Assembly (NCBI GenBank): GCA_022813625.1
Contig: JAKLMB010000006.1
Span: 1,396,964-1,460,963, forward strand
Length of the DNA: 64,000 nt
Direction of reading: 5' to 3'
Source of the DNA: Aaosphaeria pasadenensis
Lineage: Eukaryota; Ascomycota; Dothideomycetes; Pleosporales
In this document: positions 11,594 to 23,899 of the stretch, one piece after another
Layout: each line of letters opens with the position of its first letter
Position numbering within the stretch: the first letter of the stretch is position 1
Translations under genes and position numbers: made by a program
Notes under the pieces: model-generated
Seen by the model: only the letters and a program-made list of their open reading frames with translations
Database searches by the model: none
What the model was told of the DNA's origin: nothing

Positions 11594-13536
11594 TTTGGCG
11601 ATTGGGTTTAAGTTTTCTTTGGATAACTTGGTGATGTGGTTGGTCGAATGTGTGCTGTATAAAAGATGTGATGATAAACGCAGCGCAAAAAGAAAAGATG
11701 ACGAATAGAAAATGATATAGAATAGAAATGCTTGATGAAATATGTGAATGCAGGATAAAAAAAATCCAAGCCTTGGGCGCGATGTCCCCAGATAATAAAG
11801 GCGACCGTTCTGCTGTCCACGATGAAGTCAGATGCAAATCTTGAAACACACCCTACGCAGTCCAAGATAATGCCTCGCCCTTGGACATCTCAGCCCCAAA
11901 AGCTTGGCCATCTCAGTTGCAATTCTGGTTGCAATGGAGTAGTTCGAGACGACATATCGATTTATCGGTAATAGTTCAGCCGAAGGTTCGATGGCATCGA
12001 TGCGGAGGTGCGGAGCATGTCGCGCGTTTCAGCCACACCAAGCGAATACCTGCGACGCTGGTTGGAAGATCTTTGTGTCACACTTGCAGCTCTTGTCTGA
12101 AGTTGGGACGGCAGAGCCAAATCCACCATTTAGCAGTCCTGGAGTTTGAAAACGAGTATACGAGATATCGTCGTTGGCTGCGTGGTCTCTCGGTAGCCTC
12201 AGACGCGCCGCTCTGCCCGCACCCTCCTCGCCGTCAGTCCGTCGAGCCATCGTGTTTGACCAGGCATTATGACGATCGAAGGGCGAAATAGGCTTTTTTC
12301 TCCTAAGGCATCCTTGGAAAGCTTGACATTTCCGACGATTAGATCGTGTTACCGGGTTGCGGGAATTGGTCGTGAACGATACGTCATTGCTTCTGGCCAC
12401 AATATCTTCGTTTGTTCTTTCCCATCCGGACTTACAGTCTGACGTCTACGTGAAGATCATGTATTTCATACAAATAGACTCTTCTAGATCATGTTCGCCG
12501 GCCTTGATCAGTCCTTGTGGACCCAGAGATCCAGCATCTATATTTCCAGAAGAAGAAATGAGTGCAAAACCATAAAAAACCAAACACTGACAAATTCTCT
12601 CTGAAGCATGTTCACACATTCCGGACGTGCGGCGAATGATACCGCTCTAATGGCGCACATATTTCCACGAGTGATCTCGAACCTGATGCTCTATCCTTGT
12701 CAATTTCTAGGGATCTCCGATGAACTCTAAGATCTTGAAACGATATGTTATCGTCTGAGATGTCCATTTTCAGCGAACTATGTTGCTAAGATATCTTGTC
12801 TACCTCACATATATTCTTTGCGGGTCTCAGTGTCAACCAAAGCGATGTGAGAGAGATCAAAAGCATCTTTGTCCAACATAGCTTTAGATCAAGACGGGAC
12901 CATATGAGATCAGTTACCAGAAATCCAAACTGAAGGACTAGTTCTTATTGGACTTTGCCAGTCTCAATGAATATATCGAGCTCATTACAGGAACTTAACC
13001 TCATTCTCATTAAATGCGTTTTTCTTTTTCCTTCCCATTGGAAATTATGTGTAAAAAGAATGTATCTTTTAATTCAAAATGTAAACTCGTGAATGTGCTT
13101 CCTAAAATTAAGCATCATCAATGCCAGCAGAATGAGTCAAGAGATTCAAATCTTTTCAGCCGCATTACCAGTAAATAATTTAAAAATAAATAGCGATTTC
13201 AAGACAAGATGAATTATCTGTTTTATTGAATCAGGATAGAAATGCTGATCTTGAAAGATTCACTTAGGCGACTCAGAATGTTAGCGGCAACCCCGACTTG
13301 CACTTCGAACCATGGTTTTCGTAATTCCCGACTATTTTCTAGTCAGTCAAGTCAGAAAAATCTTAAATTGTTCTACCTGACCACACGCCAATTGTATGCA
13401 GCACAGCTTCGTGGGGATTTATGTCCATATAGGCGTGGTATTTCCCGATTAGGCAAAGCGTATCAAACTTGGCGTACAATTCGTCGGACCTCCGAACTTT
13501 TGATGTCCAACATACGACCACACATTAAACCACAAC
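11594..13536. other. Intergenic, 1.9 kb, with AT-rich island
   Basis: No supported gene. From roughly 12560 to 13240 the sequence is clearly more AT-rich than its surroundings, with runs of T and A and no open frame of note. It may be a decayed, RIP-like mutated repeat or simple spacer. The open frame at 13242-13679 overlaps the start of the MRPL1 gene in another frame and is a shadow. Confidence 0.5.
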
Positions 13537-14539
13537 ATGGCCAACCCAAGACCGTTCCTCGCTCCTCTGAGCAGAATAGGAGCATCCTCGATAGCAACCC
13601 CCCGAGCCGAGATAATTCGACCCAGCCTTCTCCCCTACCAGACCCTGCGATGCGCCTCTCAAAAATCCGCCGCACCTAAGAAGAAGAAAAAGACGAGGAA
13701 TACCTTCCTCCAGTATGACCTGAAGCATGCAGAGCAATTCGCCCTCGTGGACGCGATGCAGTGAGTTCAATTGACAGATTGAGGGCGTAAGATTGTGGGG
13801 TATTGACTCGGTGTGAACAGATACATCCGCGCCTTCGAAGTTGGCCGCAACCCAGCATCCTCAAAATACGAAATGCACGTCCGCCTGCGCACATTGAAGA
13901 ACGGCCCCGTCATCCGCAATCGACTTCGGCTCCCGCATCCCGTGAAGACTGATGTGAGGATCTGCGTGATCGCACCGCCGGGTTCCAAGGCCGCTGAGGA
14001 GGCCCGCGCTGCAGGTGCGGTGCTGGTGGGTGAGGACGAGGTTTTCAATCAGATCAAGGAGGGGGTTGTGGAGTTTGAAAGGTGTATTTGCCACATCGAC
14101 TCGCTTGCGAAGTTGAATAAGGCTGGGTTGGGAAGGGTTCTTGGTCCAAAGGGATTGATGCCCAGCACAAAGACGGGCACGGTTGTGAATAATGTTGGAG
14201 TTACGGTTAGGAATATGGTTGGTGCAAGTGAGTACAGGGAAAGGATGGGTGTGATCCGAATGGCAGTTGGACAATTGGCCTTCACTCCCGAGGAGATGCA
14301 GAAGAATGTTAAGGCGTTCATGGATACGCTGAAGAAGGATATTGCACAAATGCAAGATCGAATAAGCAAGGAGATTCACGAAGTGGTGAGTAATTCTGGA
14401 CATGCATTTTTCTTAATCCCACATCGAACTAATTCTTTCCTAGGTGCTGAGCTCCACGAACTCTCCGGGGTTCACTTTGAGCGGCGAGTTCAAGAATGCT
14501 AATTCGATACCAGTCAAGGAGCTTTCCGGTCCTTTGTAG
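13537..14539 (+). CDS. MRPL1: Mitochondrial large-subunit ribosomal protein L1 (uL1m)
   Basis: Three exons (13537-13760, 13821-14385, 14444-14539) give 294 residues. The N-terminus is rich in Arg, Ser and Ala and lacks acids ('PFLAPLSRIGASSIATPRAE'), as in a mitochondrial presequence. The body has the L1 blocks: 'IRAFEVGRNPASSKYEMHVRL', 'VRICVIAPPGSKAAEEARAAG', 'GRVLGPKGLMPSTKTGTV' and, after intron 2, 'STNSPGFTLSGEF'. The protein binds 23S-type rRNA in the L1 stalk of the mitoribosome and gates exit of deacylated tRNA. Introns are 60 and 58 nt. The gene is convergent with COG2, with 86 bp between the two stops. Confidence 0.95.
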
Positions 14540-14625
14540 CATATCTGATCTATATGTATAAGACATTGTATCATAATCTAACGCCATCGCTATGCTTAAC
14601 CACATTGCTGTAGATATAGGCCATA

Positions 14626-15554
14626 CTATGACGCTTTGGCGGACTTTAACACTTTGATTGCCTCCGCAGATTCATCCATGTCCGCATAGATTCTTGCGAT
14701 CTTCATGACTCTGCCTGAGCCCTTGGCGCCTGCGGCTTTGGCTTGCCGCAATGCGTTGTTGAGGTCTAGAAGTATCGTACTTCGGACCTTTGCCATGCGA
14801 GGCGCCTGTGCAGTGATGAATGGCATAGTCTCTCCAACACTCTTCGCGATTTGCTGTATTAAACAATACTGTTGAACGTGATTCCGCAATTTCGAGACGG
14901 AGGATGAGAATACACCCTCGTCGTCATCAGAATCCTCTTCACTCTCTGATGAATCATCATATTCACCCGATTTGGCAGAATCCGTCCTTGACTCGATCCT
15001 AAGTCGACCCTCGAGCAATCTCAGCCTTTCTTCATAGTCCACTAACGCTCTCCCGATGGCGATATCATTCCTTATACGCACGCGCTCATCCACCAGATCC
15101 TTGACAACTTCTTCCCTCTCTTCAACCTTGCCTTTCGCAGCCTCTACGTCTTTCCTGAATCCTAAAAGGCCAACCCTGACTTCCTCCACCTTTTCATCGC
15201 CGCCCTTGAGACTGCTTCCGAGGCTTAAAAAGTCCTGGTAATTAGAGTTGACGAGGTCGAGCAGCTCTTTATTCAGCTCTTGGCTGCGGGACCGGAGCTC
15301 GGAGCGCAGGTCTTCGAGGGTTTGATGGCGATTGCGCAGCGTGCTCAGGTATGTCGATGGGGAGAAGTCCGCGGCGAGGAAGTCGCTGCGCTGTAAGGGT
15401 GTAGGAAAGGGGAGGTTATCGTCGTCCTCGTCAGAAGAGGCGGAGGTAGAGCCGCCAACCTGTCCAATGGCGGGTTAACATGACTTGCGCTGCGTTTTCT
15501 ATAGATGCGGGAAACGGTGAAGGGAGAGCGGCTACATACGTAGAAGCGACTCAT
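14626..15554 (-). CDS. COG2: Conserved oligomeric Golgi complex subunit 2 (COG2)
   Basis: A tiny first exon (15554-15540, encoding MSRFY) is followed by an 80-nt intron (15539-15460) and a long exon (15459-14626), giving 282 residues. The N-terminal COG2 domain is clear: 'LPFPTPLQRSDFLAADFSPS', 'LSTLRNRHQTLEDLRSEL', 'ELLDLVNSNYQDFLSLG', then a helical segment 'VEEVRVGLLGFRKDVEAAKG'. An acidic low-complexity stretch (about 'SSESEEDSDDDEG') separates this from a C-terminal helical region. The protein acts in the lobe A core of the COG tether for retrograde intra-Golgi transport. Length is like that of short fungal COG2 proteins and much shorter than animal COG2. An in-frame ATG at 15569 would add five residues; 15554 matches the usual short Met-Ser-x-Phe-Tyr start. 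Confidence 0.9.
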
Positions 15555-16231
15555 GGCGAACAGGTTCAAGCCATTGGGGTTTCAAAAGAGGCGGTGAGTG
15601 AGTTGCAGAGGCTTATGCGGGAGGTGATCTTGATTGTGTGTCGTGGGTAATAACTCAATAAAGTATTGTTATATGCATGTTGTAACCATCGGAATATTTG
15701 GAGACGGTGTTCTGGTATGGGATTTGGAGAGCTGTAAGGCTTGGCGGCAACGTGGGGTGTCGTCAAGCCTCAAGCCCTCCATCTTGATCTCTTCCCTTTC
15801 CCTGCAACCATCCCTGTAACTATCTACTATTTCTCCGTACTATGCAGTATTAGTATGGATTCCGGCCTACTTGTATCCGCTGGCACGCTGGCGATAGCGG
15901 ACCGAGAGTGGACTCTAAAGCCGAGGATGCAGAATCGCCCTCGAACCTTCGAAACGGAAATAATAGCCCTTCTTGCAAATACTTAGTAGGACGGGCCTAT
16001 CGACCTGTCAGAGTCATGTTTAATAATCCATCTTTCACCCCTCAGTGGGGTAAGTAGATCGAGCACGTCAGGTACGAGTATGTGCTACTATTTGGTGCTA
16101 TTATCTAGTCTGGCGTAGAACTCTCTTCGCGATTGTTTATCCTTTTTGGATTCCGACTTCCACCTCATTACTCGCACAATTTTGTAACCTACTCGACCTC
16201 TCTTCCTCTTCCTACTAGGCTTCATAACATA
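15555..16231. promoter_or_regulatory. Divergent promoter region of COG2 and the NADH pyrophosphatase gene
   Basis: 677 bp between two divergent ATGs without any supported ORF. Both core promoters must be inside. No specific site can be assigned. Confidence 0.45.
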
Positions 16232-17578
16232 ATGCCCCTCCCTCAACCTAATCTACCTGAGCCTGCGCATCCTGACGTCGACTCGATGCTAAGCCGAAAG
16301 TTCGGCAAGGAGATCGCCAACTACTTCTCTGGTATATTGCAGTTGCGCCTCCATTCATTCTGTAGAAAGTAGTTGCTGATTGATCCCATGTAGGATCGCC
16401 ACTGAACCGTGTGTCTTTCCTTCGCCCTGACCATGCATTTCTCTCCCAGGCCCTCCGCCACCCTTCGGCCTCCTTCCTTCTCTTCAACAAGCTTGAGCCG
16501 TTGGTCAAATCTGGCACCGAGCTCGTGCAAGTAAAGTATACCGATGTGCAACCCATTATTGGCGAAGATCCATTTTCAAAGACCGAAGAGGATACCATCA
16601 AGGACTACAACTCAGCGACATACTTGCCGCAAATAGTCTTCCTAGGTCTCGACGAGCGCGTAGAGGGATTCGTATACAAGGATCACTACAAAGGACAACC
16701 TTACTTCGCCGTCGATGTGACACCTAAGGCCAGCGTGGCTGAGGCTGCTGAGGCCTTGATCAAGAATCTAGAAGGGCGGGGTCTTGCTTTCTCCAAAGGC
16801 CGAATGCACCTATCTTTGCCTGCACAAGAAGGTATATAATGCACACACTAGACATAGAGTTGACGATTCCACCACTAACTCCACCACAGCCGCAATCTAT
16901 GCCGAAGCTCGCCATTTGCTCGACTGGAATGCAAGAAACCCATACTGCGGAGCCTGTGGATACCCTACACTCTCCATAAACGCCGGTTTCAAGCGAACAT
17001 GTCCCCCACGAGACATCGCACCTTCAGTATCGACACCCGACCGCCCACCTTGCGCTACACGCACCGGAATCTCCAATCTGTCATTCCCCAGGACGGACCC
17101 TACTGTCATCATGGCGGTAGTATCTGCCGACGGACAGCGCGTGCTGCTTGGCCGACAAAAGCGCTGGCCAGAGTACTGGTACAGCACGCTTGCCGGATTC
17201 CTCGAGCCCGCCGAGAGTGTGGAAGAAGCCGTACGAAGAGAAGTATGGGAGGAGTCTGGAATTCACCTCGGACGCGTCGTCATCCACTCCACTCAGCCCT
17301 GGCCGTATCCTGCAAACTTGATGATTGGCGCCATTGGGCAAGCGATTCCCACTGGTGAGACCGTCCACTTGGGACACGATGCGGAGTTGGAAGATGCCAA
17401 ATGGTTCACGCTTGACGAGGTGCGGGAGGCGTTGAGAATTGGCACGAGTGGACTTGGTGAAGATGCGGGACCAGAGTACAAGCCTGGGGGATTGAGGTTG
17501 CCGCCAAAGACCGCTATTGCGAATCAGCTTATGTCCGCTGTGGTCAATGGATTTGTTAGTGGGTCGCCGAATCTATAG
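16232..17578 (+). CDS. NPY1: NADH pyrophosphatase (NudC/NPY1-type Nudix hydrolase)
   Basis: Three exons (16232-16331, 16394-16831, 16890-17578; introns 62 and 58 nt, the second with ACTAAC) give 408 residues. The N-terminal NUDIX-like domain is followed by a zinc ribbon (C199-x2-C202 in 'CGACGYP', C217, possibly C234). The Nudix box at about 282-304 is complete: G-x5-E-x7-REVWEESGI. 'QPWPYP' at about 315-320 is the NADH-pyrophosphatase signature that sets this subgroup apart from ADP-ribose pyrophosphatases. The enzyme hydrolyses NAD(P)H to reduced NMN and AMP and may remove NAD caps from RNA. Yeast Npy1 is peroxisomal, but the C-terminus here (PNL) is not a standard PTS1. It is convergent with the cysteine synthase gene; only 80 bp separate the stops. 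Confidence 0.93.
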
Positions 17579-17658
17579 ACGTAGTAGATATAACAATATA
17601 GAAATACACTTGTTGGAAGATGGATTGGTTTATTTTTATTTTTAGATCGTCCGTTCTT

Positions 17659-18826
17659 CTATGGGAGGACGATGTACTTCTTCAAATGCTCGGGTATCGA
17701 ATCGATGAGCTTCTTCTCCTGCAGCCACTTCTTCGAGAACAAACGGTCCGCGTAACGGTATGCGCCGTCGCAGAGAAGCGTCACGACAGTATGGCCCTTT
17801 CCAAGCTTCTCGGCGACCTCCTTCGCAGCAACGACGTTCAAGCTCGAACTAGCCCCCAAGTATAAGCCCTCCTCATCCAAGCACCTATACACCATCTCGA
17901 TGGTCTTCTCATCCGCGATGTGGAGCGAGTCGTCGATGAGGTCAATGTCCGGCTTGAGGTTGTCCGTTACTCTGCCCTGGCCAATGCCTTCTGTGATAGA
18001 ACCGCCCTGTCTCTCAGCGAGCTTACCCCCACTCTGGATGTACGAGTGCAGGACCGAGCCGGGAGGGTCCGCAAGGAACGCCTTGACGCGGCCGTTCGAC
18101 TTCTCCTTCAGATATCGCGTGACTCCCGCCAGCGAGCCTCCCGTGCCCGTAGCACAGGTAAAAGCATCGATCTTTCCATTCGTCTGCTCCCAGATCTCCG
18201 GGCCCGTTGTCTCGATGTGGGCCTGTCGGTTCGCAGTGTTGTCGAACTGGTTCGTCCAGACCGCGTTCTCCAAGCTGTCGGCATGTCTCTTCGCCTGGTG
18301 GTTGTAGTTCTCCGGATTATCGAACGCAACCGCAGGGACGGGATAGACCTCTGCGCCGAGCAGTCGTAGCAAGTCGATCTTGCCCTGCGATTGTGTGTTC
18401 GGCATGTAGATGACGAGTTTGTAGCCCTTGGAGCGGCAGACGTGCGCGAGTCCAATGCCAGTGTTGCCGGCTGTGCCCTCGATGACGGTGCCGCCTGGCT
18501 TCAGGAGGCCCTGCTTCTCTGCATGCTCGACGACGAAGAGCGCTGCGCGGTCTTTGACTGAGCCGCCGGGGTTTTGGAATTCGGCTTTTCCGAGCACTTC
18601 GCAGCCGGTCTCCTCAGAGAGGCGCTTGAGTTTTATGAGAGGGGTTTTGCCAATTGCTGGAAGGTAGGTGAGATTGAGTGAATTGGTGGTGGGAGATGTG
18701 GATCATACCATCTAAAAGGCCTCTTTGTGCAACGCCTTGTGCCCTCGAAACGTTGATGATCGAAGCATCGTATGCAGCAAAGTGCATTCCGGTCGCAGCG
18801 AACCGGCGCACTGCAGTTCTGAACAT
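17659..18826 (-). CDS. Cysteine synthase, fungal mitochondrial type (PLP-dependent beta-family)
   Basis: Two exons (18826-18709 and 18656-17659) around a 52-nt intron give 371 residues. After 'AIGKTPLIKL' the PLP lysine is K74 in 'NPGGSVKDRAA'. 'EGTAGNTGIGLAHVC' binds substrate and 'CATGTGGSLAGV' is the phosphate-binding Gly loop. The start 'MFRTAVRRFAATG' is basic and amphipathic like a mitochondrial presequence, and an internal Met14 could give an untargeted form. The fold-type II family makes cysteine from O-acetylserine and sulfide. This fungal branch ('cysteine synthase 2') carries extra sequence around 'NYNHQAKRHADSLENAVWTNQ', and its substrate preference is less certain than that of the main enzyme. 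It is divergent from the condensin gene. Confidence 0.9.
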
Positions 18827-19197
18827 CTTGAAACAAATTCGAGCACACGAGCAAACTTCAAGAATATAGTATTCGCCCAAACGTCCAGAAGCAAGAAAGA
18901 TATGACGACAAGTCACAAAGGCGAACCTTTCTGGTGGGAGCTATTCGTCGGCGAATTAGAGAGCTTCCCCGCCGATGTCGCGATGTCGCAATTTACAGGG
19001 GTTAGGCGAGTTCACGTGCGAGTCGCGTTGAGCGCTTGCCCGGATCGGGCAGGGGCATTTGTTTGTTTTGGGGGGTCACTGTCTTGTTGTTAGGTGTGGG
19101 CAGAATCAACATCCCCCATCCGAATATACCCCTCGGAAACATTCCACGGCAGAACGTACCAACGACAACAACTGACAACGAAACTCACAGAGCGAAT
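18827..19197. promoter_or_regulatory. Divergent promoter region of the cysteine synthase and condensin genes
   Basis: 371 bp between two divergent starts. No supported ORF; both core promoters and leaders must lie here. A purine/ACA-rich leader precedes the condensin ATG. Confidence 0.45.
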
Positions 19198-22100
19198 ATG
19201 CCCGGAAGACCTGCATCGCGGTCGGCGCGCTCGTCTGGCGCAGGTGCAACCCGCAAATCAAGCTCGACCACGGCCAAATCGCGGTCGTCTGTCCCCGCCG
19301 TCGAGGTCCCAGACGAAGGAGAGGTCACATCGCTTCGAACACAGATATGTCAAATATTCGGCGACGCACAGAAGACCACAGCTACACAGCGGAAATTGGT
19401 TGTTAGCCTGAGGAAGATCCAGGAAGCATGTTGTTATGAAGCACAAGATACCAAAAAGAAGCGGGTGGAGGAGGAATTCGACGAAGCGGACTTCAACGAG
19501 GAGGTGGCGCGATGCGTGACGAGGATCATGGCAGTCAAGAAGAGTGAACCTGTTGGTGACCGCATTATCAGGTTTCTAGGTATTTTCTTGAAGCATGCAA
19601 CGGAAAAAGGTATATTCATCTGTGTTCCAATTATTGGAAAATTAATGCTAATATTCCCACAGACAATGCTATCCTGCAACCTGATGACGAACAAGAAATG
19701 CTCATTCCTGAGACGCCTAGTAGCCGTCTCACGTCCCATATACTATCCACAATACTCACATTTATCGAGGTCAAGGACAAGACGGTGCGATTCCGCGCCA
19801 CACAGACAGTTGCACACATCGTCAACAGTTTAGATCAGATCGACGACGAGCTATTTGATCTCATCCGACTCAAATTGGCGAAGAGACTGCGAGACAAGGA
19901 GCCTTCTGTTCGAGTACAGGCAGTGCTCGGCCTGGGCCGCCTTGCGGACAACGATGACGAGGAGGAAGACGACGAGGATAGTGACGACGACACCACGGGC
20001 CGCATACTTATCAAGCTCCTGGATATCATGCAGAATGACCCAAGTGCGGAAGTCCGTCGTGCAGTTCTGATGAATCTACCCTTCCGACCAAATACCCTCA
20101 AATGGCTACTGGAAAGAGCCAGGGACTCGGACCCGGGAACCCGACGTGCGTTATATGGTAAATTGCTACCTGCTCTCGGGGATTTCCGTCACATGTCTAT
20201 GGTGGAACGTGAGAAACTCATCCGATGGGGACTTAGGGATCGTGATGAGATGGTCCGAAAAGCAACTGCCCGCCTCTTCCGCGAACGATGGATCGACCAT
20301 TGTGCTCAGACCCACAATCCGACTCCTGAGGAGGAACGAAAACCTGGTGAGGTCTTTCCCCCTAATATGGACGCTCTACTCGAATTGCTGGAGCGCATAA
20401 GCATCACCCATTCCGGAACTGAGGAAGGCATGGCTCATGAAGCAATGCGCGAGTTCTGGGACGGCAGACCAGACTACAGAGATTTTGTCACATTCGACGA
20501 CGACTTCTGGAACGGACTGACACCAGAAAGCGCGTTCGTGGCACGCAGTTTGAATGACTATTGCGTTAGTCTAGCGGACGATTCGCTTCAAGACGAGAAG
20601 ATGCCCGCAGTCATGGCATTTGCTTTCTTTGTGCAGACGCATCTCAATCGTTTGATGGAGGTCGGACACAGGATTGCTGAACTTGACGAGGATCACGAGG
20701 ACTACCAAGAAATGGCCGAAGAAGCCAGCGAGCAAGAATTCGTGGTCGAACAGCTGCTTCACATTGCTCTCACGCTCGACTACAGTGACGAAGTCGGAAG
20801 ACGACAAATGTTTTCCATCATGCGAGATGCTCTCGCGCGTGTCGAGTTCCCCGAAGAGTGTACGAAATTGGGTGTCGAAGTCCTCCGTACAGTGTGTGGT
20901 GGCCGTGACACAGGAGAGAAAGAGTTCTGCAGCGTCATTTTGGAGGCAATTGCTGAGGTTCGAGACACGCTCATGCCAGATGAGGCGACCGAAGTGCCAG
21001 AGGATGCAGAGGACAGCTTCCATTCGGCCCAGTCAGACGCAACCGTTTCGGCTTCTAACCCAAGCAAGAAAGCGAAGGAAGATGAGGATCCAGAAGCAGA
21101 GGAGCAGAGGCAGATTCGTGAAGCTCTCGTGTTCTTGAAGTGTTTGCACATCGCGCAATGCATGTTGCAGAACGTCTATGTAGGACTGGAAGATAACAAT
21201 GCCCTGGTCACTATCTTAAACACTCTCATTGTTCCCGCAGTGCGGAGCCACGATGAGAATATCCGAGAGCGTGGAGTCGTGTGTCTGGGTTTGGCTGGCC
21301 TCCTTAGCAAGGTACGTGAGAACTGCATATCGAAAAACAAGAGCACTTGCTAACTTTCATTTCCAGGATCTTGCCAGCTCCAACGTAGAACTTTTCCTTC
21401 ACTGCTACTCTATCGGCCCAGATAGCCTTAAGGTCATCGTCATACAGGTTCTAACCGACATCATCATCACACATCCAACGCTCATAGCTCCTCTCCCACC
21501 AGATCCCGAAGACGAGGACGAAGAACAAGAAGGCGAACCGGAGCCCACGCCAAACCCCTGGCTCAAGCACATCATGAAGATGTTCCTGAAAGCCTTCAAT
21601 TCCGACAAACGCTACTTGGCGCTTGAAGCATGCGTAGCAGGCTCCAAACTCCTCTTCCTCAACGTGTTACCACCAGCCTCGGTGGCCATTTTGCTGAAAG
21701 CCTTCACACTTGCCTACTTCGACCCAGACACAGCATCCAACACAGCCGTCAGCCAGGCTCTGAGCTACTTCCTCCCCGTCTTCTGCCACTCGCGTGCTAA
21801 GAACGCGCTCCTGATGTCGCAACTCGCCGTCCCCGTCATCCAAAAGCTCCTCGTGATGCGGGAGGACATCGACGAGGAAGCCGACGAGATGGTCGGCTGG
21901 CCCATCGTAGCCGGTCACCTCTCCGAATGGACCGACGGCCGCCGCGTCGTCGGTGCGACGGAACAAGGCGTCGACGGGAAGATCAACAACCTCGAGGGTG
22001 CGGAGGAACCGCACATCCAGCTCGCGATCGACATCCTAGAGCGGGCGCTCAGGGACACGTGCACCCGGGACGAGAAGAAGCCGCTCTTAAGCCTCCTCAC

Positions 22101-22611
22101 GAAGCTGTACATCTCGTCCACGCCATCGAAGCACGAGGCGGCGTACGTGGACGCACTGCGCGACCTCCACCAGCTCGTGTCAGAGGCCGTGGAGGCGAAG
22201 CTCGGCCTAGACGCCACATCGAGGAACTACCTCGCGAAGCTAGAGGTCAGCCTGACGAAGCGTTTGGGAGAGGTAGAAGCGGTCGCTCAGACTCAGGAAG
22301 GCGAGGTCGATGAGACGGAAGTACCGCCCACGTCGTCCTCCCCGCCGCACGCCGGCACCGCGAGCCAGCGCCAGAGCGGGACCCCAGAAGCTCAGAGCGA
22401 AGTGCCCGACGACGACAACGAAGACGAAGACACGATGCTCGCGGGCATGCAGGCAGAAGGCACGCGGATGCCCCTCGAAGAAGGTGACGACGACGAAGAC
22501 AACGATGAAGACATGCACGAAGGTACGATCCTACCCGTCCGCGGCGGGAGGCGCCACACGGCGTTCACGGAGGACGACATCATGGAGAGCTTGCTGAACA
22601 GCGAGATGTAA
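19198..22611 (+). CDS. YCG1: Condensin complex HEAT-repeat subunit 3 (Ycg1/Cnd3/CAP-G)
   Basis: Three exons (19198-19609, 19663-21311, 21367-22611; introns 53 and 55 nt) give 1101 residues, the usual length for the family. The N-terminus is Ser/Arg-rich and disordered. From about residue 50 there are HEAT-type helical pairs: 'DRIIRFLGIFLKHA', 'DKTVRFRATQTVAHIVNSL', 'DKEPSVRVQAVLGLGRLAD', 'DPSAEVRRAVLMNLPFR', 'DRDEMVRKATARLFRERWI'. The segment after intron 2 holds the conserved C-terminal Cnd3 region ('LALEACVAGSKLLFLNVLPP', 'ALSYFLPVFCHS'). Acidic tracts sit at about residue 240 and near the end ('EDDIMESLL'). The protein binds DNA with the kleisin Brn1 and helps compact mitotic chromosomes in the nucleus. 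Confidence 0.94.
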
Positions 22612-23899
22612 CAACGTACCTAAATAACCCTTTCTATTGTTTCAATCTTGGGTACTGGGTGTCTGTCTGTCTGTCTGTCTGTCTGTCTGCTTGTTGTTGG
22701 TCGGGATTAACAACTTGGACTCGTGTTATCTTTTTCTCGCGCGGCGTATGGCACGTATGGCACGTATGTATGTATGAATGAGTGTCTAGCGTTTCTGAAA
22801 TATCGAAATTTTCTTATTTTAGTCATGTTATCGGGTTTGCTTTCGGGCCTCTGGTGATAGATGTGAATGTGTGCATGTCTGCATGTCGTGTCTGTCTTGT
22901 GATGCTACCCACCCATCCTACTAACCTTCGAAACAACCGAACAGTACAAGTACAGAGTATGTCATCCTGGTTTTCAAATTCTTGTTTTCCTTAGCTTGGA
23001 CAGAGTGAGAGTTTCTAGAGGGAAAAAAGGGTTGATTTTTTCTTCTATGTAGTAGTTATGACAGTGGGAGCCGGAATTACAGTCGTTTCAGCCGGAAGAG
23101 AAGAACACCTATGTATGCGACCAATCTCAACAGTCTGACGGCGCTGATTCCAATGGCTCGGAATAGAGAGAGAGGGAACATTTTTTCTATTTATGAGGAG
23201 CGCGAGAGAAAGAGAAAAAGGAAATGCCCCATGATGTAACTCGGCCGTGATGGATGGGTACGAGAGAAGAGAGCAAAGGGAAAAAAAGCAAAACAGCAGA
23301 AACCATCCTTCCGGAAAAGGATGGTCCCATTATAGGGGCCAGTATTGACGATCCAAGATATGCGCAAAGCCACCGATTCCCACCAGCGCCCAACCAGGTT
23401 CATATGCCCCCGAACCATCCCCGGAACGCTATGCCACGCATCGTAGATTGGAATTGAACTGCAGACCAAGCGTAGAAAGAAAACAAGTAGAAGTGAAATG
23501 TGCAAACGGGATTATGAGGGAACAATTTGGGGTGAGAGGGTGTGCAAAGAAAACACAGCAGAAGGAAAATTCCCTCCATGTCGAAAAACTGAATCCAAGA
23601 AACAGCCTGGGCCACCCGTGACCATGACTTTTCTCCCAGGCTTATACTTTTGATCCCCAAACACCGCCCCGGCCATCGAAAGGTATCAAACTCCTCCTTG
23701 AAGATCTCCAGTCTATGATCTCTTACCCGTTCCCGTGTCCGGTAGTCCGAAAATGCTGCAAATCTTTACCAGTCTGAAAGAGAAACTCCAAAATTCAGTC
23801 TTTCCCGCGCCACCGTTCCGAAATAGCCGACCCATGCCACAAATTGACCGAGCAAGATCGAGGCTTCGAGAGATCGATACCTGTATATGTACGTGTTGT
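22612..23899. other. Convergent intergenic region, 1.3 kb
   Basis: Holds the 3' ends of the condensin and NRP1-like genes. A (GTCT)n microsatellite at 22661-22689 lies 50 bp after the condensin stop. Nothing else is supported. Confidence 0.55.
22661..22689. repeat. (GTCT)n microsatellite
   Basis: Seven perfect tetranucleotide units read directly. The same motif recurs at 29802-29826. Confidence 0.9.

Noticed and set aside
13242..13679. 145-codon frame upstream of MRPL1
   Set aside because: It overlaps the MRPL1 presequence in a different frame and has no domain.
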